Of a DNA stretch of 64,000 nt, positions 31,785 through 39,463 are shown one piece after another. The position numbers were made by a program, and so were the translations under genes. The notes beneath the pieces are model-generated. The model was not told the origin of the DNA. It searched no databases and was given only the letters and a program-made list of their open reading frames with translations. This DNA is from DALYJJ01 sp031969915 (GTDB taxonomy: Bacteria > Acidobacteriota > Terriglobia > Bryobacterales > Bryobacteraceae), in the NCBI GenBank assembly GCA_031969915.1, contig DALYJJ010000002.1, positions 1 to 64,000 of the forward strand, read 5' to 3'. Positions within the stretch are counted from its first letter, which is position 1. Every line of letters starts with the position of its first letter.

Positions 31785-32388
31785 CCGGAGGTCCCGCCGA
31801 GTCGCGCCGCGCCGCCTCCGCTTGCATCGCCCTCCACGTCTCTTCGAGCTCCGAAGCCAACCGCCCGCCCGAACGCCGGTACACATCGATCAGACTTCCG
31901 TAATACCAGAACTGTTCCGCGCGGCTCTTGGTCCGGAACCGCTGCCAGAGCGCTTCGCCCTGCTCGCGGTAATCGGTGAGCATCGAGCGCAGGTTGTGCA
32001 GCTTGTCGGCGCAGGAAACCAGGCGCACGGACGCGCTCGCTTCCGCCAGGTGATCGATGTAGGCCTGCTTCCGCTCCCGCCAGCGGTCCTTGCCGTGCTC
32101 CTCGTCGCTGGTGCAGCCCTCGACAATCGCGAGCACCGCCTCGCCGAACCGTTCGCGGATCTCCGCGCGGAGCCCGTCGCGCCCGCCCGGATACGAATCG
32201 CCCTGATCCTCCAGCGCGTCGTGCAGCAACGCCGCAATGCACTCGACTTCGCCGCCCCCGCCCTCGGCCGTCAGGCTCGCCACAGCCAGCAGATGCGCGA
32301 CGTAAGGAATCGCCGTGCTTTTCCTCTTCTGTTCGCGGTGCAGGGCACTCGCGAACACCAACGCCGCGTCGAATCGTTCGCTCAGCAT
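31774..32388 (-). CDS. HD-domain phosphohydrolase (SpoT-hydrolase-like)
   Basis: 204 residues from ATG 32388. The fold and motifs are those of the hydrolase half of RelA/SpoT-type proteins: HREQKRKSTAIPYVAHLLAVA, the HD pair in ALLHDALED, and SVRLVSCADKLHNLRSML. No synthetase domain is present, so it could be a small alarmone hydrolase (MESH1-like) or a related nucleotide phosphohydrolase. Length fits single-domain hydrolases. A TATCAT lies 9 bases before the ATG. The gene shares its strand with the adjacent tRNA-Sec gene. Confidence 0.82.
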   Translation of the reverse strand: MLSERFDAALVFASALHREQKRKSTAIPYVAHLLAVASLTAEGGGGEVECIAALLHDALEDQGDSYPGGRDGLRAEIRERFGEAVLAIVEGCTSDEEHGKDRWRERKQAYIDHLAEASASVRLVSCADKLHNLRSMLTDYREQGEALWQRFRTKSRAEQFWYYGSLIDVYRRSGGRLASELEETWRAMQAEAARRDSAGPPVNA

Positions 32389-32428
32389 GAATGCGCCATG
32401 ATACCCGGAATGCGGCGCGTGAGGTTGG

Positions 32429-32519
32429 CGGAAGCCAGTGGGGGTCGAACCCACCCGAGACGCAAGCGCCTCACACTGGTTTTGAAGACCAGGCCCGGCA
32501 CCGGCCGGAATTGGCTTCC
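32429..32519 (-). tRNA. selC: tRNA-Sec(TCA)
   Basis: A selenocysteine tRNA on the minus strand, 91 bases without CCA. The acceptor stem is 8 bp (GGAAGCCA / TGGCTTCC), as in bacterial tRNA-Sec, with a 5 bp T-stem GTGGG/CCCAC and loop TTCGACC. The anticodon is TCA at 32483-32485 in loop CTTCAAA. The D-arm is long (CCGGCCGGTGCCGG region), and a long variable arm includes GAGGCGCTTGCGTCTC. Discriminator G and CCA (32426-32428) are encoded. It decodes UGA as selenocysteine with SelB. None of selA, selB or selD is visible in the window. Confidence 0.95.
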
Positions 32520-32528
32520 GTTTCGATT

Positions 32529-33128
32529 CTACTCGCTGGCGGCCGCGGCGCTCGTGCCGGTGCCCGCCAGTCCGAGTTCGCCGGCCCTCGCCCGCATCGC
32601 CTCGATGCAAAAGCCGATGTGCTCGTCCAGGTCCACGCCCAGCTCCGCCGCTCCGTTGACGATGTCCTCCCGGCTGACGCTGCGCGCGAAGGCTTTGTCC
32701 TTCATCTTCTTCCGCACGGACTTCACGTCCACCTCGTGAATGCTGCGGCTCGGCTTCACGTAGGAAATCGCGGTGAGAAAGCCCGCCAGTTCGTCGCAGG
32801 CGAACAACGTCTTCTCGAGCGCGCTCTCGCGCGGCACGCCCGAGTAGTTGGCGTGCGACAGGATCGCTCTGCGGATCTCCTCCGGGACGCCGCGCGCGGC
32901 CAGCATCGGCTCGCCTTTCATCGGGTGATCCGGCGCCGCGGGATGGATCTCCCAATCGAAGTCGTGAAGCAGCGCCGTCACCGACCACTTCGCCTCGTCC
33001 TCGCCGTTCCTTCGCGCATAGGCGGCGACGCATGCCTCCACCGCCAAGGCGTGCTTGCGCAGCCCGTCGGACTGAATGAACTCGCAGACGATGGACCACG
33101 CCGCCGCGCGGTCAATGGCGGAACTCAT
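32529..33128 (-). CDS. HD-domain phosphohydrolase
   Basis: 199 residues. HD-fold motifs: HALAVEACVAAYAR, LLHDFDWEIHP (the HD dyad) and a following His in LSHANYSG. The C-terminal third, with SRSIHEVDVKSVRKKMKDKAFA, matches small HD hydrolases annotated as putative nucleotide or phosphonate hydrolases. The likely reaction is hydrolysis of a phosphate ester with a divalent metal; substrate unknown. It ends 9 bases before the tRNA-Sec gene on the same strand, and a second HD protein lies beyond it. A TATCCT sits 7 bases before its start. The gene diverges from the CBM9-like gene by 25 bases. Confidence 0.8.
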   Translation of the reverse strand: MSSAIDRAAAWSIVCEFIQSDGLRKHALAVEACVAAYARRNGEDEAKWSVTALLHDFDWEIHPAAPDHPMKGEPMLAARGVPEEIRRAILSHANYSGVPRESALEKTLFACDELAGFLTAISYVKPSRSIHEVDVKSVRKKMKDKAFARSVSREDIVNGAAELGVDLDEHIGFCIEAMRARAGELGLAGTGTSAAAASE

Positions 33129-33153
33129 ACGGACGAGGATACCCTAAGTCTCG

Positions 33154-33945
33154 ATGGACCTCGCCCACTACACCGCCCGCCGCGCCACCGCACCGATGAT
33201 CATCGACGGACGCCTGGACGAAGCCGCCTGGCGCGCCGCCGCGCCCTCTTCGCCCTTCATCGACATCGTCACCGGCGAGCCCGCGTGGTTCGATACGCGC
33301 GTGCGCATCCTGTGGGATGACGATCACCTCTACTTCGGCTTCACCGCCGAGGAGACTCACGTGTGGGCCACCCTTACCGAGCGCGATTCCAAGATCTGGC
33401 TCGATAACGACCTGGAGATCTTCATCGCCGGCCAGGATGCCTACTATGAGTTCGAAATCAACGCCTATGGGACGATCTACGAGGTGTTCTGGGTCTGGCA
33501 GGACATGTACCGCGAAGGCAGCCCCTACAACGTCCCCGAGTGGAATCCGGCGGGCCGCCCGCTGATGCTCATCGACGGTATCGGCGGCCACGTGCACCCG
33601 CGCGGCTGGCGCAACGGCTTCCTCGATTACGATCTCCCCGGCCTGCGCGCCGCCGTGCACATCGATGGCACGCTGAATGACCCATCGGACACCGACCGCG
33701 GCTGGTCCTGCGAAGTCGCGATACCGTGGGCCGGCCTGCATTGGCTTGCCGACGGCCGATCCCTGCCGCCTCGCGAGGGCGATGTGTGGCGCATCGACTG
33801 CTCGCGCTTCCAGCACATCGGCCCGCGCGGTGAACGCCTGGACCCCGCGGCCGGCTGGACGTGGAATCGCCACGGCCACTACGATTCACATATCCCGGAG
33901 ACGTTCACCTTCGTGCACTTCTCGCGCGATCCGGCGGCCGCCTGA
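33154..33945 (+). CDS. Carbohydrate-binding family 9-like protein
   Basis: 263 residues with a CBM9-type beta-sandwich: IIDGRLDEAAWRAA, VRILWDDDHLYFGFTAEE, DNDLEIFIAGQDAYYEFEINAYG, and SCEVAIPWAGL near residue 190. No signal peptide or catalytic residues are evident. Stand-alone members of this group bind the reducing ends of glycans and occur widely in Acidobacteria and Bacteroidetes, often beside polysaccharide-degrading genes. The C-terminus (HGHYDSHIPETFTFVHFS) is conserved in this subfamily. Role inferred as glycan binding; partner unknown. Confidence 0.85.
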   Translation: MDLAHYTARRATAPMIIDGRLDEAAWRAAAPSSPFIDIVTGEPAWFDTRVRILWDDDHLYFGFTAEETHVWATLTERDSKIWLDNDLEIFIAGQDAYYEFEINAYGTIYEVFWVWQDMYREGSPYNVPEWNPAGRPLMLIDGIGGHVHPRGWRNGFLDYDLPGLRAAVHIDGTLNDPSDTDRGWSCEVAIPWAGLHWLADGRSLPPREGDVWRIDCSRFQHIGPRGERLDPAAGWTWNRHGHYDSHIPETFTFVHFSRDPAAA

Positions 33946-33950
33946 CCGGA

Positions 33951-35672
33951 CTACCGGGGCCGCGAGTTCCGGATGTGATCGACGATGATCCCGGAGATTC
34001 GTTCCACGAACGGCCGCCCGCTGTTCAACAGGTTCTCGCGCGTCATGTAGTTCACGTCGATGTCCGGCCGCACGCCGATGTTCTCCAGGTACGGCGCGGA
34101 TGGATAGTCGGCGGTGCTGATGTACCTGGGCCGCGTGACGAGGGTCAGCGTGTTGCCCGCCGTGGCCTCCGAATAGAAACCGGCGGACCAGCCCTCCGAG
34201 AGGCCGCCCATGCCCGCGGTTCTCATGCCGACGATCGGACCGCGGCGATTGTCCTGAATGATCGACGGAAAGATGTCCGCGGCCGAAACCGAAAACTCGT
34301 CCGTCAGGACGATCAGCGGCTTGGTGTACACCACGGGCGCGGGATCCGATTCAAAGGAAGCTCCGATCAACGCTCCCGTCTGTGTGCACACCGGGATGGG
34401 CCCCGTGAGGCCGCCTTCGCGATACGCCGTCCGCATTTGTGCAACGTAGCTATCCACCAGGGCGATGATCCACTCGTCCGCCCGCTGCGCCCGCAGGGCC
34501 AGGGGAAGCGTGGCGAAGGAGTTCATGAAGTTTATGGTCGGCCGGATCTGCTGGGCGAAACCCGTGAAGCGGTACGGGATCAGCCGCGAAGCGGCATCGT
34601 GCAGGTAACAGCCGCCTCCGGGGTTACGCATCACGTCGACGATCAGGCCGTCGGTGTTCTGCTCCAGGAAAGCGATCTCCCCGTCCAACTCCCGTAATGC
34701 GATCAGGAGGGGCGGCGAGAAGCTCGGAATTCTCAGGTAGCCGATGCGGAGGCCGCCCGCCGTGAACGTGCCGGAATAGTGAAAATCGATCGGATTGCGG
34801 CCCAGGCGCAATTGGAACGAGGGCGGCAGGCCCCCGGCGAACACAGGGTTGCGCGCGCCCCACCCCAACACGAACCGCCGCGGTTCCTCCGATCCCGTTT
34901 CCTCGTTCCAGGTTGTGCCCTGGAACAGAAGCGAGTCCGGCGCCTGGAAGGGGCGAATCTCCGCCGGTTCGCCGAAGGCGCTTCGCTCCACAGACGTCTT
35001 CACCGCAGGCACCGGCCCGGCCTGCAGAAACGGTACGCCCTGCTTCACCCAGCGCAGCGCGATAGTCTGCTCTTCCCCGGAGGCGCGGCGGATCACCACC
35101 TGCGCCGTGTCGCCGAGTTCCACGGCACGGGGCACTTGCGCCTGGGGCCGGAACGTAATCCGATCGGCGGCGTAGCGGCGCGTCGTCGCGGGATTCCCCA
35201 GGGCGATGCGTTTGGCGAAGTGCTGAATCCACTCCTCGGCGCTTCGCCCGTCCAGCGATACCAGCTCGTCCCCAACCTGGAACGGGAACTCCGCCGCGGG
35301 CAGAAATTGGCGGTTGATCTGATCGATCAGAACCTTGCCGTCGTAGATGTCCACGGAGAAGCCGAGGTTGGCGTTAAAGCCGAACGACGCCGCGCTGTAT
35401 CCGCTATGGCCGTCGTCGAGGCTGGCCACGTACTCTTGACAGATCTCGTAGTATTCCAGGTCGGAGCTAGCGGCGCGGATGCGCGACAGCCACGGCGTGA
35501 GGTTCAGCAGATCGAATCCCAGCGCGTACTTCTTCCACTCCGCCGGCGCGTATCGCTTCGCGTAGAGGGCGGCGAGATTCTGAAAATCGTGAGCACGCTG
35601 ATCCGGCGTCATCTGCGCCGCGGCAGTGCCGAGGGTCAGCGTGATCGCCAAGACAGAAAGCGCGATTCGCAT
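33951..35672 (-). CDS. Secreted S41-family peptidase
   Basis: 573 residues from ATG 35672, which gives a signal peptide (MRIALSVLAITLTLGTAAA). The cap domain occupies residues ~20-110 and has LDDGHSGYSA. A PDZ-like region follows near 115-210 (GKVLIDQINRQFLPA, VGDELVSLDGR). The S41 catalytic domain has IGYLRIPSF, GLIVDVMRNPGGG and the nucleophile serine in TDEFSVSAADIF. It is longer than average, with an insert between PDZ and catalytic parts. It likely degrades peptides in the periplasm. The only overlap in function with the S41 protein at 17639 is the shared catalytic fold. Confidence 0.85.
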   Translation of the reverse strand: MRIALSVLAITLTLGTAAAQMTPDQRAHDFQNLAALYAKRYAPAEWKKYALGFDLLNLTPWLSRIRAASSDLEYYEICQEYVASLDDGHSGYSAASFGFNANLGFSVDIYDGKVLIDQINRQFLPAAEFPFQVGDELVSLDGRSAEEWIQHFAKRIALGNPATTRRYAADRITFRPQAQVPRAVELGDTAQVVIRRASGEEQTIALRWVKQGVPFLQAGPVPAVKTSVERSAFGEPAEIRPFQAPDSLLFQGTTWNEETGSEEPRRFVLGWGARNPVFAGGLPPSFQLRLGRNPIDFHYSGTFTAGGLRIGYLRIPSFSPPLLIALRELDGEIAFLEQNTDGLIVDVMRNPGGGCYLHDAASRLIPYRFTGFAQQIRPTINFMNSFATLPLALRAQRADEWIIALVDSYVAQMRTAYREGGLTGPIPVCTQTGALIGASFESDPAPVVYTKPLIVLTDEFSVSAADIFPSIIQDNRRGPIVGMRTAGMGGLSEGWSAGFYSEATAGNTLTLVTRPRYISTADYPSAPYLENIGVRPDIDVNYMTRENLLNSGRPFVERISGIIVDHIRNSRPR

Positions 35673-35751
35673 AAAGTCGATTCCCCTTTCCAACGAAATC
35701 GGCTTTATCTTAGCGCGCCGGATCATGCGCGCCGGCTGCCGGAAGAGTTCG

Positions 35752-36792
35752 TTACACTTTTCGCAGTTTCGTTACCCGCCCGACTTCCACCCACTCCACC
35801 ACGAAGATGTTGCCCCTGTGATCGAACGAGGCTCCGTGCGGGCAAATGAACTTCCCGGGGATGAACTTGTCGCGAGGCTGTTTGCGAAGCTGCCCCCAGG
35901 TGTTCGACCCATCCTCGCCAAGGTGCGCGATCAGCTTGTCTTCCCGGTCGAGCAGCGTCACCCGGGCCGCCAGGTCGGGAATCACGTAGACCCCCTTGCG
36001 CTCGGAAAAATGGCACGGCAGATTCACCACGCCTTCCGCGAAGCGTACGTGCTTTCCGTCGAGCGTGAAGTATTGCAGACGCTTGTTGGTGCGGTCCGCC
36101 ACCAGTAACAGCGGTTCCTTGCCGCGCGTGTCCACCGTCAGGCCATGCGGGCAATTCAACTGCCCCGCGTCCTTGCCCACGCCGCCGAACGTCCTCACCC
36201 ACTCACCCTTCGCGTTGTACTGATTGATGTAGCTCGATCCGTATCCGTCGCCCACATAGATGTCCCCGTTCGGAGCCACGGCGAGATTGGTCGGGCTGTA
36301 CTTCTTCGGCTTCCCGTCCGCGCCCGGCGCGTACTGCGGCGATTCCTTCGGATAGCCGAGCGTGAACATTTCCCTGCCGTCGAGCGTCGTCTTCACCACC
36401 AGGTTCCGCTTGGTGTCGCACAGGTAGAGGAATTCCTCGCGCCCTTCCTTGCGAATGTGCAGCCCGTGTGCACCGCCCTTGAAGTCCTTTCCCCAACTCT
36501 TGACGAACTTGCCCTTTTCGTCGAAAACCACCATCGTGTCGTGGCTTTCGCTCACGTCGTTCACCGTGTGGTGCACGTAGATGTGGCCCTTGGAGTCTTC
36601 CACCACCCCATGCGTGTTGCCGTAGGCAATGGTTTTCGGCAACTCACCCCAATCGTGGATCACTTCATACGTGTGGTCGCCCGCGCCCACCACGGGGCGC
36701 TTCGTACCGCTCTTGTCGGTGGAGCCCAGAATGGCGGGCGCCGCCACGAACGGCATGGCCCGGAGAACATCTCGACGGCTTGCAATCCCCAT
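35752..36792 (-). CDS. NHL-repeat beta-propeller protein, Tat-exported
   Basis: 346 residues from ATG 36792; a longer frame to 36864 adds 24 residues with no signal. The leader MGIASRRDVLRAMPFVAAPAIL has a twin-arginine motif. The mature protein is an NHL-type six-bladed propeller: THGVVEDSKGHIYVHHTV, GAHGLHIRKEG, NLAVAPNGDIYVGDGYGSSYINQY, CPHGLTVDTRG, CPHGASFDHRGNIFVVEW. Repeated G-D-x-Y/N-Q-Y and L-x-V-D patterns fit the blades. Relatives include peptidylglycine lyase-like propellers, but catalytic metal ligands were not verified. TATAAC lies 10 bases upstream. Confidence 0.8.
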   Translation of the reverse strand: MGIASRRDVLRAMPFVAAPAILGSTDKSGTKRPVVGAGDHTYEVIHDWGELPKTIAYGNTHGVVEDSKGHIYVHHTVNDVSESHDTMVVFDEKGKFVKSWGKDFKGGAHGLHIRKEGREEFLYLCDTKRNLVVKTTLDGREMFTLGYPKESPQYAPGADGKPKKYSPTNLAVAPNGDIYVGDGYGSSYINQYNAKGEWVRTFGGVGKDAGQLNCPHGLTVDTRGKEPLLLVADRTNKRLQYFTLDGKHVRFAEGVVNLPCHFSERKGVYVIPDLAARVTLLDREDKLIAHLGEDGSNTWGQLRKQPRDKFIPGKFICPHGASFDHRGNIFVVEWVEVGRVTKLRKV

Positions 36793-36867
36793 ATGTCTCG
36801 CCGTTATAGCACGCCGCTGCGCACTTTTCCAATTCGGCGGCGCGGCGATGATACAGTAGGCCAAGGT

Positions 36868-39444
36868 ATGCGCCGCTCCTGTTCAGCGCCGGCAGTGGTG
36901 TGCGCCTGGCTGGCGGGAGCGCTTCTCAGCCAGGGCCAAACGCTGATCCTCACCGACTTCGAGGGCCCTTGGCGGCCCGTTTCGAACAACCCTCGGGGCG
37001 CGGGCGAACTCCCGCAGGGATGGTCGGATAACTCGAATTGGGCGAATCTGAGTGTTCGCCACGAACGGTTGCTGGACGAGGGCTCGTCCTACCTGCGCAC
37101 TACCGTTTCGAGTCTTGAGACCGGGTGGGGCCAGTTGCAGCACAGCCTTCCGCGGGTGAGCGAGCAGGCCTACTACCGGCTGCGGGTTCGCGTGCGGTCG
37201 GAAGACCTGCTGGGCGCCACGTTCGGCATTCGCCGCGGTGGGGCGCCGTACAACTATCTCTGGCAGGTTCGCACCGCGCCGGGTCCGAACTGGCGCTACT
37301 TCACGTTCTACGCGCGGTTGTCGCCCGCCGACTATGACGTTGCCTTCTATGTCGCTCTGAGCGGCGCCGGCTCCTACGACCTCTCGGCGTTTCATTTGGA
37401 AAAGCTGAGCGAGCAGGAGTTGCTCGATGAGTTTTCGCGCAACGCTGCGGGTCTTCCGAAGAACCTGTTCCGCAACACACGCTTCCCGTTAGGGCTGCCG
37501 GCGGGTTGGATGCTCGACCGCGATTCGTCGGACACGGACGCCGTGACGCTCGATGTCGAAGACAAGGCGTTGCGCATTCAAGGAGCAAAGCGCTGGCAGA
37601 TCACGACCGAACCCTTCGCGGTGCCCAAGCCACGGACTCCGTACACGGCCAGCTTTCGCGCCCGCGGAACGGCCTCCGGGCGGCTGCAGGTGATCAGCGA
37701 CGGCGCCGTGCTGGCAACCCGGAACTATCAAGGAACTCCGGACGGTGAGAGGCTTTCCATCACGTTCAACAGCCCGGTCCTGGTGCGGGCGCAAGCGTTG
37801 CGCCTGGAGGGTACGGGCGAGCTTGTCGTCGAGGACTTTCAGCTAGAAGAAGGAACGAGCGCGACCGAGTTCTCGCCGCCCGCCTGCGAACTCCACCTTT
37901 CCACGGCGTCGCCGCTGCGCCTGGGCTTCGACGATGAACCGCTCTCGGTGACCTATTCGACGCTCGGCGGCGAGGTGTGCGCTTCCGTGCGGCTGAAGGC
38001 CGAGACGCTGGCGGGCGATTCGATCGACCTTCCTGTGGAGTCGAGCAGCGGAGAGGCGGACTTGCCGGCCGCCTATGGCGCCTATCGCGTGGAGGGCTGG
38101 GTGGAGAACGCCTCCGGCGAGCGCGTGAGCCCGTACCAGGAGATTACCGTTTACCGCCTCCGGCGGCCTCGCTATTGGATGGAGGACGCGCCCGCCTCGC
38201 CCTTCGGCATTCACACCAACTCCACCACGCGGCACATCCTGATGGCGAAAGCGATCGGCCTGAACTGGACGCGCCTGCACGATGCGGGCCTCCAGTACAT
38301 CGGCTGGTATCATCTCGAACGCAAGCCCGGCGAGTGGACCTTCTACGACGACGACATCCGGCGCTACCGCCAATACGGAATGAAGGTGCTGGGCCTTCTG
38401 TCCACCGCGCCCGAATGGGCGAGCCACTTCGACCGCCCGCGCAACGGCTACTTCGACCGGTTCTACCAGCCGCGTGACCTCGGCCAGTTCGCCAACTATG
38501 TGCGCACCGTCACCGAACGGTATCGCGACCTGATCGATACCTGGGATGTCTGGAACGAGCCGTGGAATGCAGGCTGGTGGGCCGTCCGCTACGACGACGA
38601 CGCCAAGCGCTACGTGACCAGCGAGCAGCCGCATTCCGACTTCGCGCGGCTGCACCGCGTGGCGTGGGACACGGCGAAAAGCGTGGCCCCCTCGTTGACC
38701 ATCCTGGGAATCAATTCCACCACCGGCAGCACCGGCTCCGATTGGACGCGCGGGGTGGTTGCAGCCGGGGGCCTCGACACCTCCGACGTGCTCTGCTACC
38801 ACCAGTACACGACCGAGCCGCTCGGCTTTGCGCGCGACGCCGCCGAGCGCGGTTGGCGCGACGCCGTGGAGCCAGCCATGACCGGAGGCGGCCTCGACCG
38901 GCCCGCCTGGATGACCGAGGGCTCGCCCGTCTATGGCCTGAGCGGCCCCGGCTTCTACCGCCGGCTGCTGCCCTTCACGGACACCGAGAATTACTCCTTC
39001 ACCGGCGACCGCATCGTGCGCCACGTGGTCTCCCTTCTGGCGCAAGGCGTGGGCAAGGTCTTCCTGTACTCGATGCACTCTCACGAATCCATCGCCGGCC
39101 CGGAAAACGTCTGGCGCGTGATCCTCGGAGAGGACGGATATCTGCACCCCAGCGCCGCCGCTCATTCGACGATGGCCTGGTTTCTCGAAGATACCCGGTT
39201 CGTTTCGCGAATCGAGCCCGCGCCGGGCCTCACCGCTTTCATCTTCGAAGGCAGCGGCCGGTCCGTGGCGGTGCTCGCCCCGAAGCAAGGCAGCGGAGCG
39301 GATTGGACGCCGCCCGGCGACACTCCGCGTTTCGACCTGTATGGAAACTCCGTCCAGCCCGGCGCCGCCGCCGGCCGCTACGTGTCGTACCTCGAGCACC
39401 CGGGCGATGCGCCGTCGCTCGTGGCTCTGCTCAAGCCGGAGTAA
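36868..39444 (+). CDS. Secreted clan A glycoside hydrolase (GH39-like)
   Basis: 858 residues from ATG 36868 with a signal peptide (MRRSCSAPAVVCAWLAGALLS). Residues ~20-310 hold two jelly-roll-like domains that resemble carbohydrate-binding modules (LQHSLPRVSEQAYYRLRVRV; WMLDRDSSDTDAVTLDVEDK). A beta-sandwich follows, then a (beta/alpha)8 barrel from about 430 to 760: FGIHTNSTT, WDVWNEPWN with acid/base Glu564, and AWMTEGSPVYG with nucleophile Glu684. The WNEP and late TEG arrangement is that of clan A families such as GH39, but the exact family cannot be settled by eye. It should cleave an extracellular glycan. TACAGT lies upstream of the start. Confidence 0.8.
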   Translation: MRRSCSAPAVVCAWLAGALLSQGQTLILTDFEGPWRPVSNNPRGAGELPQGWSDNSNWANLSVRHERLLDEGSSYLRTTVSSLETGWGQLQHSLPRVSEQAYYRLRVRVRSEDLLGATFGIRRGGAPYNYLWQVRTAPGPNWRYFTFYARLSPADYDVAFYVALSGAGSYDLSAFHLEKLSEQELLDEFSRNAAGLPKNLFRNTRFPLGLPAGWMLDRDSSDTDAVTLDVEDKALRIQGAKRWQITTEPFAVPKPRTPYTASFRARGTASGRLQVISDGAVLATRNYQGTPDGERLSITFNSPVLVRAQALRLEGTGELVVEDFQLEEGTSATEFSPPACELHLSTASPLRLGFDDEPLSVTYSTLGGEVCASVRLKAETLAGDSIDLPVESSSGEADLPAAYGAYRVEGWVENASGERVSPYQEITVYRLRRPRYWMEDAPASPFGIHTNSTTRHILMAKAIGLNWTRLHDAGLQYIGWYHLERKPGEWTFYDDDIRRYRQYGMKVLGLLSTAPEWASHFDRPRNGYFDRFYQPRDLGQFANYVRTVTERYRDLIDTWDVWNEPWNAGWWAVRYDDDAKRYVTSEQPHSDFARLHRVAWDTAKSVAPSLTILGINSTTGSTGSDWTRGVVAAGGLDTSDVLCYHQYTTEPLGFARDAAERGWRDAVEPAMTGGGLDRPAWMTEGSPVYGLSGPGFYRRLLPFTDTENYSFTGDRIVRHVVSLLAQGVGKVFLYSMHSHESIAGPENVWRVILGEDGYLHPSAAAHSTMAWFLEDTRFVSRIEPAPGLTAFIFEGSGRSVAVLAPKQGSGADWTPPGDTPRFDLYGNSVQPGAAAGRYVSYLEHPGDAPSLVALLKPE

Positions 39445-39445
39445 C

Positions 39446-39463
39446 GCCGCTGGCTACAGCGGC
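39446..39463. terminator. Short hairpin at the convergent gene junction
   Basis: GCCGCTG and CAGCGGC around a 4-base loop lie exactly at the meeting point of the clan A glycosidase and GH57 genes. It has the right place for a bidirectional terminator but no T-run on either side, so it may be weak. Confidence 0.4.

Noticed and set aside
32441..32470. Possible terminator hairpin near the HD gene (GGGGTCGAACCC region)
   Set aside because: It is the T-arm of the tRNA-Sec gene read on the plus strand.
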